From Microbotryum silenes-acaulis (Eukaryota > Basidiomycota > Microbotryomycetes > Microbotryales > Microbotryaceae): DNA of 64,000 nt. The notes under the pieces are model-generated. The model saw only the letters and a list, made by a program, of their open reading frames with translations, made no database searches and was not told where the DNA came from. Made by a program: the position numbers and the translations under genes. Location of the stretch: positions 496,001-560,000 of the forward strand of contig QPFY01000007.1 in assembly GCA_003665825.1 (NCBI GenBank). Reading direction: 5' to 3'. This document shows positions 11,245 through 26,973 of this stretch, piece by piece; positions within the stretch are counted from its first letter, which is position 1; each line of letters begins with the position of its first letter.

Positions 11245-13521
11245 TCAGAAAGCCAGCCCGAACCGCCTACGAATCTCCCGGCTGACCGCACGACGTTCCT
11301 CCTTCGCTCCACCACGTCCACTCGTCGGATCAGATTGCAAGATGGATTGGTTCTCGTTCGCTCTTCTGATGAGGTAAGGCAAGGCTTCGTCGATGGAGGA
11401 GTAAGGGGTCCATTTGACGACCAACGGTAGCGAGCCGCTGGGCTCGCCGACAGGAGCCATTCCCGAGGGGGATAGAACGCGCGAGATAGCCGAGGTGAGG
11501 TTGTCGGACATACCTGGAAGGACGGGAGAATGTAGGTAAATAAGTTTCGGTCGTTCCCTTGCAATGCTTGAAGAGTAATCAGATTCGACTCACCCATCAG
11601 TTGACCGAATACGAGCCTGCCCCTCAACTTGTCATCAATCTCTGCCGAGCCATCCTCTTTAAACTTGATGAGCCCCTCGTCCCTCAGACCGCGAATGACC
11701 TTCTGCACACTCGTTCCATTGTGCGTCGCAGCGAAGAGACCGACACCACCCGTTCCAGGCGTCATCGTACTAGCATCCTTCGCCATCTGTTCGATTATAA
11801 CCGCCGCGCATTGATCGTAGCACGCGTCCGTCTCTGCCTTGGACGACCAGATGCAGCACTCCCCCTCGGCTCGACCTTGCTCGAACAACTTGGCATGCCT
11901 CGTTCGTTCGTACTCGACGTAAGCTCCTCGAACAAGTTTGGCACCGAAGCTGAGGTTGTGGGCGCGTGCAAAGGCCATGTCCGCCGCTAGTCGTTCGGGT
12001 GTCGAGCGACGATAGCATTGGTAGGTGTTGTAAACGATCGGACTTGAAGGACCGAGCACTGACTCGGCGGTGGTCGAAGGAGCGGCGTTGAATTCGAGCG
12101 CGAGCAAGGTCGCTAAATGGTCGATCGCATCCTGGTACCAGCTTTGTTCGGCGTCGATGAGTAAGCGCACACCTTGCTCGCGAGCAGTCGCCGAAATCTG
12201 GCGCAGGCCTGCGTAGAGTTGACCGAGCTGACAGTGGTCTTCATCCGAGAGAGCTGGTGAGGCGGGGAAGGGGGACACGCCGTGTTCGGGGACAACGGTT
12301 GAGGGAGAGAAGAGCTGCATGGGGGAGGAAGATCCGACAAGCGCGGTCGTCGCACGGGCCAGGAGGGACGGGTCGAAGATAAAGCCGGTCAACTTGATGG
12401 CAAGGAGTGTAGGTCGAATGTGAGACGCAGCTGTCGCCACGATGGGGGTTGCCTCCGAGCTGGAGCTGGAGGATGCCACGGTGGACGGAGGCTTGGGTCC
12501 AAAGACGGCCGCTGCCTTGAGTGCCTCGACGGCCTCTCGAATGTGCTTCTTGTTGACACCGACAGCTTGAGCGGATCCATCGACAGAAGCCTCGACCGAG
12601 TAGCTGAGCGATATGCCGATCTGAGGAGACCAAACGAGTGACGTCAGTCAGTGGAAAACCCATCTAAGATCTCATCAGCTTCAGAAGCAGGCACTTACCC
12701 CTCGGTTGAGATACTCTTCGATGAGAGGGCCGCATTCAGTGACGGTCGCTCCACCTACAAAAACATCGTAGAACGTGTTGTTCATGGTCTGTGTGCCGTG
12801 TATGCGCAATCGCGTGAGTGTGAGCGATGCCTTCTAACCACTCTGAAGGTCGACATCAAGACCAAGCGGGACTCACGAAACGGAAGATGCTCCACACCAT
12901 CGGACCCACGAGAGGGACATTGTCACGCAATGCTTCTAGCTGCTCCAGGATCCATGGCCCGGCTTGAACTAGCGCGGCTTGCTCGAACCCCAAATAGACG
13001 ACGTATTGGCGCAGCAGCTGCTTGAGCGAGGCCTCATAGAGGTGCGAGGTCGAGGCGTGCAACTCGGCGGGACTGAGGAGGCTGAGCGGATCACGAGATG
13101 AGTTGGCAAAAAGCGAGGAGTTGTGGGCGGCATCGGAGTACCCTTTGACTTGTCGGTAAGCTGTGGCGAGCGCTACGGCGGCGAGCACACCCGAGGTGGC
13201 GAGGACCCCCACACGTGACCGTCCCGACTTGGACTTGCCACCGCTGCTCGCCGAACCAGAGGCCCCGGAGGACGAGGACGATGCATGTGGGTGAGACGAG
13301 GATACGTTCGAGTCGCTCGAGTAAATCGTAGTCGAAGTCTTGGGTGCCGACGAGGTGTGCATGGACGAGTGCTGCACGAACCACGTGATCGACGACGGTG
13401 GTCGCGGCCGCGCGCATCGGGCCGCTCGTGTGCTCGCCCGACCGCTTATCGACGACGAGGCCGAGGTCGATGCGATGGCTCGTTCGCTCACGAAGCTGAT
13501 GGGGCGCTTGAGGGACAACAT
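11245..13521 (-). CDS. PUT1: Proline dehydrogenase, mitochondrial
   Basis: FAD-dependent enzyme oxidising L-proline to pyrroline-5-carboxylate, the first step of proline catabolism, at the inner mitochondrial membrane. Four exons (13521-12877, 12788-12699, 12620-11594, 11513-11245) give 676 codons plus stop. The N-terminus is Ser/Arg-rich and acid-poor, as in mitochondrial presequences, followed by a Ser-rich stretch and a short hydrophobic segment (VLAAVALATAY). Family motifs: VRLLIDAEQSWYQ, VYNTYQCYRRSTPERL, FGAKLVRGAYVEYER, FATHNGTS-like and FGQLMGM. It is longer than bacterial PutA domains because of fungal insertions. The stop lies about 200 bp from the convergent AVL9 stop. Confidence 0.93.
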
Positions 13522-14081
13522 GTCGAAGCGAATGGTGTAAGCAGTCGGACTTCGGTCCAGGGCAGTAGAACAGGGAAGAAGAAGAAAGAAGCGATGTTCG
13601 CTACGGCGAGAAGGGGAAAAAAAGGTCCAGTGTGAACCTTGTGCTCGCTGTGCGGATCGAAGCCGGCCGGCGGGCCCAGAGCGCGCGTTGGGCAGCTCGG
13701 CACCCTTCGCGAATCGTCGGAAGCGGCAGTGTGGACGGCGACCGCCATTGGCGATGCCGATACTTGCCGAACTCGTGTCGATAGAGCACTATCCGCGTTT
13801 CCGGGGGCTTCGATAGCGACTGATGCCGAACATCCGACATTGGTCGTATCGGCTGATTGCAGGCAAAACCCATCTCAGCCTCTTGGCCCCCTGTCTAGCG
13901 GATGGCATTGCCCCTCAAGGACCCGCGCCGATACCCGGCATTCTGCTCTGCTCTGAGACCGTTGTCTCAGCTCGGAAGAGATGTTCAAGCTCGCCAAAAA
14001 CGAAAGACTGGGTAAGATGACAGCAAACACACCAAAAGAGCACCCTAGGCCAAGTCCGTGAAAAGCATCCTTTCCGTAAGA
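13522..14081. other. Intergenic, PUT1 promoter
   Basis: 560 bp between the PUT1 start and the stop of the first septin gene. It should carry the PUT1 promoter and the septin 3' UTR; no specific motif was recognised. Confidence 0.35.
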
Positions 14082-15817
14082 TCAGTATTCGCCTTGACCG
14101 TTCGACGGCGCGTAGATTGCGGCCTGCTGTTGCGCCATCGCCTGCGCTTGAGCGAGCCGACTCTCGAGGTTGCGCAGCGACTCCTCCTTGGCGAGCAGCT
14201 CTTGACGCTTCTCGCTGATCTCGCGTTGCGACTTGAGCTCGATCTCGCGCAGCTTCTCCTCTGCCATCACATGGGTGAGCACACACCATCGCGGTCAGCT
14301 GATATGTAGCCGGCACCGAGTCGGGGTGGCACACTGACCTTCTCGTCGAAGCTGCTCTTCCTTGAGACGAACCGACTGGGTGGCGAGATCTTCGGGGAGG
14401 ATCGAGCTGTCGGGATCATGATACTCCACTCCGCCCTCCACGCTTCGAGAGAGCTTCTCGGTACGATCTACACAAGAAGATATGTCAGTTTTCATCGAAA
14501 CGGGATCGATGGCACCCGGAACCTGCACTCACAGTTCTCGTAAAGGAAGTCCTCGGTGATCTCCTTGAGGTCCGTGAGGTGGGTTCCGAGCAAAGCCGAG
14601 CGAAGGGCAGCAAAGTCGGAGTGTTCGGGATTGTCGATCTCGACGATACCCCACGGGTAGCGACGCGCACGAATAACTTCACCGTCCATCTCGATGGCCT
14701 CTTCCGAACCGATGACGGCGAAGGGCAAGAGAGCCTGGTACGAAGAAGAGAAGACGGGACTCGTCAACGCCTGACGAAACTTCGGAGTCCACCTACGCCT
14801 CCACTGCTCACGCGAAGGTCACGGTTATCCGCAATGGTCTCCTCGTCATCCTCCTCGGGGTCGTAAGGAAAATTATAGATGGGGATATTGTAGTGGTCGA
14901 TGTCTTGCATGACGCGCTTCTTGAATGCACGAATTTCCGAAGGCGTCAAAGTGTCCGCCTTGCCAATCACGGGTATCACATTGACGCGGGGGGAGAGGCG
15001 CCTCATCAATTCGATGTCGAGCTCTCGGAGACTGTGATCGGCGAGTGATCGACGCGAACATAAGTGGTGTACCCAACATTACTCCTGTACAGCGGCCTTC
15101 TCGCTCGACTCACGAGTGGCCGGTCGGGGTGATGAAGTAGAGCAACGCGTGGACTCGATTGTCCCTGAAACGAGGATTGCGCTTGATACGACTTTGCTCG
15201 GCCAGAATGTCGTCGTACTGGCGTTCGAGATAGCCGGCAATCTCTTGGAACCTAGAGATTAGCGATGATGGGATCAGGGGAGAGTCAACATGTGATGTGT
15301 CCTCGACTTCACAACCGCTGTGGCATTGACGCCCCCCAAAAGTACTCACGCGAACTCATTGTTAATCTGATCTCCGAATCCGGGGGTATCAACGATCGTC
15401 AAAGAGATCCTCACTCCGTCCTCTTCAAGTTCTATATACTCCGCAAAAAAAAAAACAGCGCATGGATCCCCGATCAGCGAACTAGCGCTTTTCCCATGCC
15501 GAGGCCCCTGCTTTCCACGAGCTCACCAACGCTGACAGGCTTGATCCTGATACCGTCCTCTTGATGAGCCAACTCGGGACTGGGCAAATCCTTATGCACG
15601 AGGACTTCGGATTCGCAGAGGGTGTTGACGAACGTTGTTCGTCCGGTGCCGGATTGGCCTGCGTGTTGCAGTGGGAACAACACGGTGACGCGTGACATTT
15701 CCGATCAGCCCGGCCAGCGTCACGAGGGGCACACCACGGAACTTTCGAATCTTACGTACCACATACGGCGACGGTGAACTGAAGTCCCTTCTTGACGGAC
15801 TTGCGTCGAGGTGCCAT
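14082..15817 (-). CDS. Septin, Cdc11 type (copy A)
   Basis: GTP-binding septin, expected to polymerise into filaments at the bud neck or septum. Eight exons (15817-15760, 15658-15527, 15431-15350, 15251-15114, 15031-14812, 14734-14533, 14467-14339, 14260-14082) join to 379 codons plus stop. Motifs: N-terminal basic MAPRRKSVKKG, P-loop GQSGTGRTT (Arg where a P-loop Lys is usual), DTPGFGDQ, VIPVIGKAD, the IPIYNFPYDPEEDDEET and RYPWGIVEI regions, and a C-terminal coiled coil (RLKEEQLRREEEKLREIELK) ending NGQGEY. YNFPYD, EITEDFLYEN and the SILPEDLATQSV linker point to the Cdc11 class. It is a tandem paralogue of the gene at 16757-18662. Septin identity is secure; the subgroup is by motif only. 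Confidence 0.92.
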
Positions 15818-16756
15818 CTTCTGTTCAGGTAGTGCGTAATTCCGGTCGGATCGCAGTGGGGTTGACACGAAAACAGGGGCCGAGCGAGGAGGCGCAAGGC
15901 CGAGGTTGGGCGATGATCGACATGTTGGCGATTAAGTTTATGTTCGACCCAGAAAGGTATATTCCAGGTGATGGAGTGAAGAGGACCAAACAATTGCGAG
16001 TGGGAGGTATGTGGGGTTGACGTCCGGGCGTGGTGCGATAGGGGCATGTGAAGAGCAGCGAAACTAATCCATCAATTCATGAACGAGCTTTGTACACACC
16101 AAGACCAAGACGCAGCGACATACCTGAGCTGTATATGGAGAAAGAGAGAGACGAGTCGGCGAAGCAGAGCACAGGGCGAAGAACGAAAGCGGAGCGTGCA
16201 CTAGAACCACGCAGGACAGGGGAGGCCTGTGCGCACTGCGCTTGAGCTTGGACCCCCGGTACGATGACCGCTAGCTGGACCCCGGTCACAGTTCTAACAA
16301 CGCAAGAAGATAACAGCTGATGTTCCCGCAATCTTCCGGTCACTTCTCGAGAGAAAAGCCTGTACGCCAGAAGAAGTTGCTCATCCTGCACAGCCAGGCA
16401 AAACGCCTCAGATCACTTCCACAGCCGCCTCTCAGACGTGGGCTGTAGAATAGCCAACAAAGTATGAAATGGCAAGAAGGCATCTCAACAGAGAAGAAAG
16501 GGGGAAAAGAAGATGAGATGTAGTAGGCTGAAAGTCGCCAACACAGGCAGGGCGAGGAATAACAAACAAGCGAGCCTTCGAAAAGTTGTCGTGTAGACCG
16601 AGTCAGGGTGGTAGCTCAAGAGGGAGTGGAAAGAAAAGGTCAATCATAAAGTCGTTAATAGAACAGGGAATGAGAAACACCTTTTTTGAAGGGGGGCCTT
16701 GGCGGAAATGTCTCGTCGGAAAGGTGTCGCGCGTCGTACATAGGGTTCAAGAACGA
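15818..16756. other. Intergenic between tandem septins
   Basis: 940 bp holding the promoter of septin copy A and the 3' flank of copy B. Purine-rich stretches occur around 16480-16700. No ORF with similarity. Confidence 0.35.
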
Positions 16757-18662
16757 CTAGTGACCGTTCTGAGTCGACGGTTCGGGTGACATGGCCTGCG
16801 CTTGGGCGAGCCGTGATTCGAGGTTGCGCAACGACTCTTCCTTGGCCAACAGCTCTTGTCGCTTTTCGCTGATCTCGCGTTGAGATTTGATCTCGGTCTC
16901 GCGCAACTTCTCCTCTGGGCAGGCGATGCAAGCATGGTCAGTGGTGATCCTTGCGCACAAGCGAAGAAAGGATCATACTGACCTTCGCGACGGAGCTGCT
17001 CCTCCTTCAGGCGCACGGATTGGTTGGCCATGTCTTCCGGAAGGATCGAGCTGTCGGCGGCGTAGCCCTCGGAGCCCTGGACGCTTCTCGACAGCTTCTC
17101 GGATCGGTCTGTCACGAACGCAGGTGGGACGCCAACTTCAGGAAAACCAAACACGACGTTCATACACCACCAACTTGGGGTAAAACTCACAGTTCTCGTA
17201 GAGGAAGTCCTCGGTGATCTCCTTGAGGTCGGTCAAGTGGGTGTTCAGCAGAGCCGAGCGCAGGCGGCCAAAGTCGCTGTGCTTCGGGTCGTCGACCTCG
17301 ACCACACCCCACGGGTACCGGCGCGCTCGTACCATCTGGCCGTTGATTTCAATCTCCTCCTCGGCACCGACAATGGCAAAGGGCAAAAGGGCCTGAAGGA
17401 TGGAGGTTGCACGTGCTCGAATCAGTATCCCGCAAGATGAGTGTAGAGAGGTAGTTGACGCACTCGCAGCTCGCTGTTGTCAGCGATCGTCTCCTCATCA
17501 TCTTCTTCGGGGTCGTAAGGGAAGTTGTAGATAGCGATGTTGTAGTGCTCAATGTCCTCCATGACGCGCTTCTTGAAGGCCAACAGCTCTGTCGGCGTAA
17601 GCGAGTCGGATTTGCCGATCACGGGAATGACGTTGACTCGCGGCGAGAGGCGTCGCATCAGCTCAATGTCGAGCTCTCGGAGACTGTGAACAAAGGTGCA
17701 CTCTTCCACAAGTTATTACACCATTCGTCGTAGGCGTGTGTACGACAGCTCTCATCTGACTCACGAGTGACCGGTCGGGGTGATGAAGTAGAGCAGCGCG
17801 TGGACTCGGTGGTCGCGGAAGCGCGGGTTACGCTTGATGCGACTCTCCTCGGCCAAGATGTCATCGTACTGGCGTTCGAGGTAGCCGACAATCTCTTGAA
17901 ATCTGTGGAACGGTGAATAAAGAGGAGAGATGAGCATTTCCCCCAGATCTCTCTTGCGTTGGTCGGTGCGTGCTCGTTGACGATGTGATGTGATAACTGA
18001 CGTAAACTCGTTGTTGATCTGGTCACCGAAGCCGGGGGTGTCGACGATGGTCAAGAAGATACGAAGTCCGTCCTCCTCAAGCTCTGTCAGGGTCAGGTTC
18101 GCAGGACGGCCCGACCAGCAAGTGTCAGCGGAGGCAGAAGGGAGAGTGTGACCGGTGGGGAGGAGCGGTGGACGACAACTCGGACTGACCAACATTGAAA
18201 GGCTTGATTCGGATACCGTCCTCCTGGTGGGCCAACTCGGGACTGAGTTCTTCCTTGTGCGCAAGGACAGCTGATTCACACAGGGTGTTGACGAAGGTGG
18301 TGCGGCCGGTGCCCGATTGTCCTGCAGCAGCACGTCCAGTCGGGCGCAGGTCGGAGAACGAGTCGAGCGAGAGCGAGCGGGGCACGAGGGGAGGAAAAGA
18401 TGACATGCATCAGTACATCATTTCTTCAAACCGATAGGTCCCAGGTCCATAGAGTGAGTTCTCCTCCCGCCCAGATTGGACGCAGCCTCAAGCACGGTGC
18501 AAGTGGGTCGAGCTCGACCGAGGACGTGGCCAGCGAGCAACACGGCGCGTGTCGTCCACGCCATCGATCAACCGTGTCCGGCCTAGTACTGGGTCTGGAC
18601 TCACCGCATACGGCAACGGTAAAGTGTAGACCCTTCTTAACTACGTTGCGTCGAGGTGCCAT
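16757..18662 (-). CDS. Septin, Cdc11 type (copy B)
   Basis: Second Cdc11-type septin, same orientation as copy A. Eight exons (18662-18605, 18321-18190, 18083-18002, 17902-17765, 17683-17464, 17392-17191, 17108-16983, 16914-16757) join to 371 codons plus stop. Exon lengths 58/132/82/138/220/202 match copy A exactly; the last two differ only by whole codons. Motifs: MAPRRNVVKKG, GQSGTGRTT, DTPGFGDQINNEF, VIPVIGKSD, AIYNFPYDPEEDDEET, RYPWGVVEVDDPKHSDF, EITEDFLYEN, and a coiled coil ending AMSPEPSTQNGH. It lacks the Gln-rich stretch before the C-terminus of copy A. The two proteins are highly similar through the GTPase domain and diverge in the tail, suggesting duplication followed by tail divergence. 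Confidence 0.92.
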
Positions 18663-18987
18663 GTTGTAGTCGCTGTGGAGAGCGTGACGGAGGAAGCGCG
18701 AGACGGGTCTGTTTCGGCCTGGCAGTCGAGAGAGACAGATCTCACAGCTTCTTACAGATGCTGGCTAGCGCTATGACCCCATCGGGAGACGGTGGCTCGG
18801 ATTGGGTGTCCCCGCCGACTCCGAGTTTGGTCAGTTCAGAGCGAATCCGTCATATAACGTGTCATCACATGCGCAATCTAATGATTTAAAAATTACCGTG
18901 CAAAAATCTAAGCCGTACATCTAACAACAAAGCAATCCTCTCGTTACAGGACAACAACACCCCGAACCAAAAACCAGGTTGAACCCA
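18663..18987. other. Intergenic, septin B promoter
   Basis: 325 bp between the start of septin copy B and the stop of the transporter gene. Nothing specific is recognisable. Confidence 0.3.
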
Positions 18988-20154
18988 TCACACCGTATCC
19001 AAGCCCGTCTCACTTGGCGTCGACGGCTCGACCTTCTCCTCGCTCACACCCCAGTTCTCATCCGTCTCAGTCGTCAAGGGAACGTCCTCAATGAACCAAG
19101 AGAGGATGAACGCGATTCCGGAGAGGCCGATCATCACGATCCAGACCATCCTCAAGCTCTGCGCGAACCCACGACGGACGTGCAGTTGAACGGGCTCCGG
19201 CCTGTAATGGGATGGGAAAAGAAACAGCGTGAGCACTCCAAGTTGGTCCATTATTCGACGATTAAACACTCCCCAAAAAGAGTACTGACAGGAGATGAAT
19301 GTTAGGAATGGCCGAATAGACGTACTTGGCATTGGCAAAGTGCGACAACACCACCTCGGGCGGGAGATGACGACTGAGCTCGTTCTGCAAGAGCGACGCA
19401 CCAAGCGAGATGCCGAGCACCTGCCCGAACGAGTGCGTGAAGCCAAAGAAGGCCATCTGAGAAGATATTTCCCTGGTGATTAGCGACAGGCTCCAGCGGG
19501 TAAGCGTTCCGAGGTGATCGTGACCAAGCGTACGGCGTGAGGTTGCTGGGAAGGCTTCAAAGGGGCCAACACGGGAAAGTCGAGGCACCCGTAGAGGATA
19601 CCCAAGCCGACACCCATGACGATCGGGCTGTTTTGATAAAGAGATGTCAGCATGCTGTAGCCAGAAAGGTCTTTTTACGAGGTTCAGTCTTCGACTCACT
19701 ATCCCGTCCATGCGGCTTTTGACGAATGCACGCGGAGCAAGGTGGTCAAGCCGAAGCCAATGACCGTAAGCGCCCAGCCGACGATGTTCTGCAGGCGATA
19801 TTTGCCCAAAACGACGAAAGAAATACCCGCGATGATAGCCATTGGCGCGATCGTGCTGCAAAGGGAGAATGGTCAGGTCAGCACAGGTAGCATCCCTTCG
19901 GAGACGGCCGCAGCGGATTAGTAGCGCGCAGGCACCTACAAGCTCAGAGAGAACGTGTGCACTCCAGCATCGGCAGCGGTCGCCATCTTCACGGCTTGGA
20001 AATAAACGGTGAGGTAGTAAATAGCCGCCAGGGCCACGATACCATGCAAAAAGTTGGTCAAGAGGCCGAGCAAGCTCGATCGATGACGAAGAATATCGAA
20101 GGGAATCGTCGGGTGTTCCAACCCCTTTTCGAGCCACAAGAAGAGGCCCATGGC

Positions 20155-20159
20155 GAGGA
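20155..20159. repeat. Target-site duplication GAGGA, left copy
   Basis: The 5-bp sequence directly before the 5' LTR is repeated directly after the 3' LTR (25076-25080). It falls within a transporter codon run and keeps the frame when reduced to one copy. Confidence 0.9.
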
Positions 20160-25075
<4,916 letters not shown>

Positions 25076-25080
25076 GAGGA
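25076..25080. repeat. Target-site duplication GAGGA, right copy
   Basis: Directly follows the 3' LTR and matches 20155-20159. Confidence 0.9.
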
Positions 25081-26309
25081 CACCTCCGATCAAAGGGACG
25101 AGGACCTTGTAGGAAGCCCATGGGTAGGTCTCACCACCCCAAGTGAGACCAAGGATCGCTGCTGTCGCGCCGGCGACAAAGACGATGCTGTAGTAGTCGA
25201 TCAGAGCGATTTTGCTCTTGAACGTCGTCTTCGGGGCTTTAACGCCGAGGAAAAGCATGACCAGAAGGGAGACGATACCCGTCAAGGGGATGTTGAGGTA
25301 GAACAGCCTGTTGAGCAAACGTGAGGTACGGGAAGATGTGGTGTCAACCCTGGGCTCTGAATGGATTTGAGTCGGTGCCTCCATTGATAGGGCTACTCAC
25401 CATCGCCACGCTCCGGCCGAAGCAAGAGCACCACCGATGGGAGGACCAATCGCACTCGCAAGGGCCCAGACTGTTTGAAGAATTGTATGTATTGAGTTTG
25501 GAATCAAGCAGAGTGAGTATGACCATAAAGGCACTGACCTGCGCCAATAATCGCGAAGAAAGCGCCTCGATCGGCGAGGGGCACTAGGTCGACAACGAGA
25601 ACCTCACTCTGGGAGACGACAAAGTCTCTCGATCAGCTCTGCCATCATTCAAAGGAAGTTATTAATCAAAAAGACGACAGACCATCGTCAAAATACCTCC
25701 ACCTCCAGCTCCTTGGACCGAGCGACCCAGGATCACCACCTCCATCGACCTGGCCGATCCCACCACTGCGGAACCCGTGGCGAACAGGAGCAACGACCCG
25801 AACAGGGTCGCTCTCCGCCCAAAGATGGACGAGAGATTCGCCGTCCACGGAATCAAAGCCGTCGAAGTCAGAGTATATGCCGACCCAACCCAGGAGAATT
25901 TTGCGGATTGAAAATCAGCAGCCACTTTGGTGGAGACGTAGGTGCGACAAAGCTTACCGTCAGCTCGACTCCCTAACTTGTACCTGAACTCGGACGAATT
26001 GCACCGTCGGCCCAAGTTCATGCCTCTTTCTTACTCACTAGCAGGAAGTGCCGTCGACACGGCCGTCAAATCGAGTGCTGCCAAGAAACACGACACGCAA
26101 AGGGCAAGGAAAACAAGCCAGAAGCGACCGCCTCGATTCGCAAACGGGTTTGGCTGCGCTGCTGGCGCACCGTCGGTGCCCGCGTCGAGAACGTCGACGT
26201 GCGAAAGCGTTGAACAATCGACGAGAGAGCCATCTTTAAATTCGGCCATGTCCGTTTGGGACGGTTTGAGTGATAAAGGATCTAGCATGGTGGTATGCAT
26301 GGGAGACAA

Positions 26310-26973
26310 GAGCAGTTGCGGGTGAAACCGAGTGGGCCAGAGGCGATGGGATCGACGGTCGGACCGGAACTTCCAACCAGGGCGCGCGATGTCGGGGACG
26401 GGACGGCGCCTCCTTGTCGGACGATGGCGAAATGGAAGGGAGAGCGTAAAGCCATCGTGTCTTCAAACAGGACCAACTAGGACTTGGCGTCGAGCAAAGT
26501 GCAGTTCCCAGCTCGTGCAGTGCCTCCCAGGGCTCTTACTTAACGGGCCAACAAATCAAGCTTCGGTCTAGGCGGATAGGGTTGCCCATTTCCGTTCACT
26601 GGGCTGTCCAAGCGAGGCACGTTGCAGCTGAAGCGCTGAATGGCGCCCCCCGCGTCCCGCGCCACTGTCCACAAAGCACCGCTTTCACCGCTTTCGCGCC
26701 TGCTTTCGCCTGGCGCGCCTCGCCCCCGCTTTCGCGCCTCTGGCGGACGAGACTTGCCGTATTTAGCCCGAGAAGAGTACGAGCCCGTCTCAGACCTTGC
26801 CTCGCAGGCTTGGGCGGGGTAAGACCCGGTACGGCGGTGACTCGGAGTTATGCACAAAGACATGAAACACTGTAACATTGCCCCAGTGATATTAAGATTT
26901 GCAACAGATGGAAAACGACACGTGACCCCTGACAGCGAGAACAAACTTAAACAGCCCCCCTAAATCGCCCTCA
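26310..26973. other. Intergenic, transporter promoter side
   Basis: 664 bp upstream of the transporter start and downstream of the next gene's stop. It contains GCGCC/TTTCGCGCC-rich repeats around 26640-26760 but no supported gene. Confidence 0.35.

Noticed and set aside
26640..26760. GCGCC/CTTTCGCGCC repeats as a regulatory array
   Set aside because: Copies are irregular and short; could be simple low-complexity DNA.
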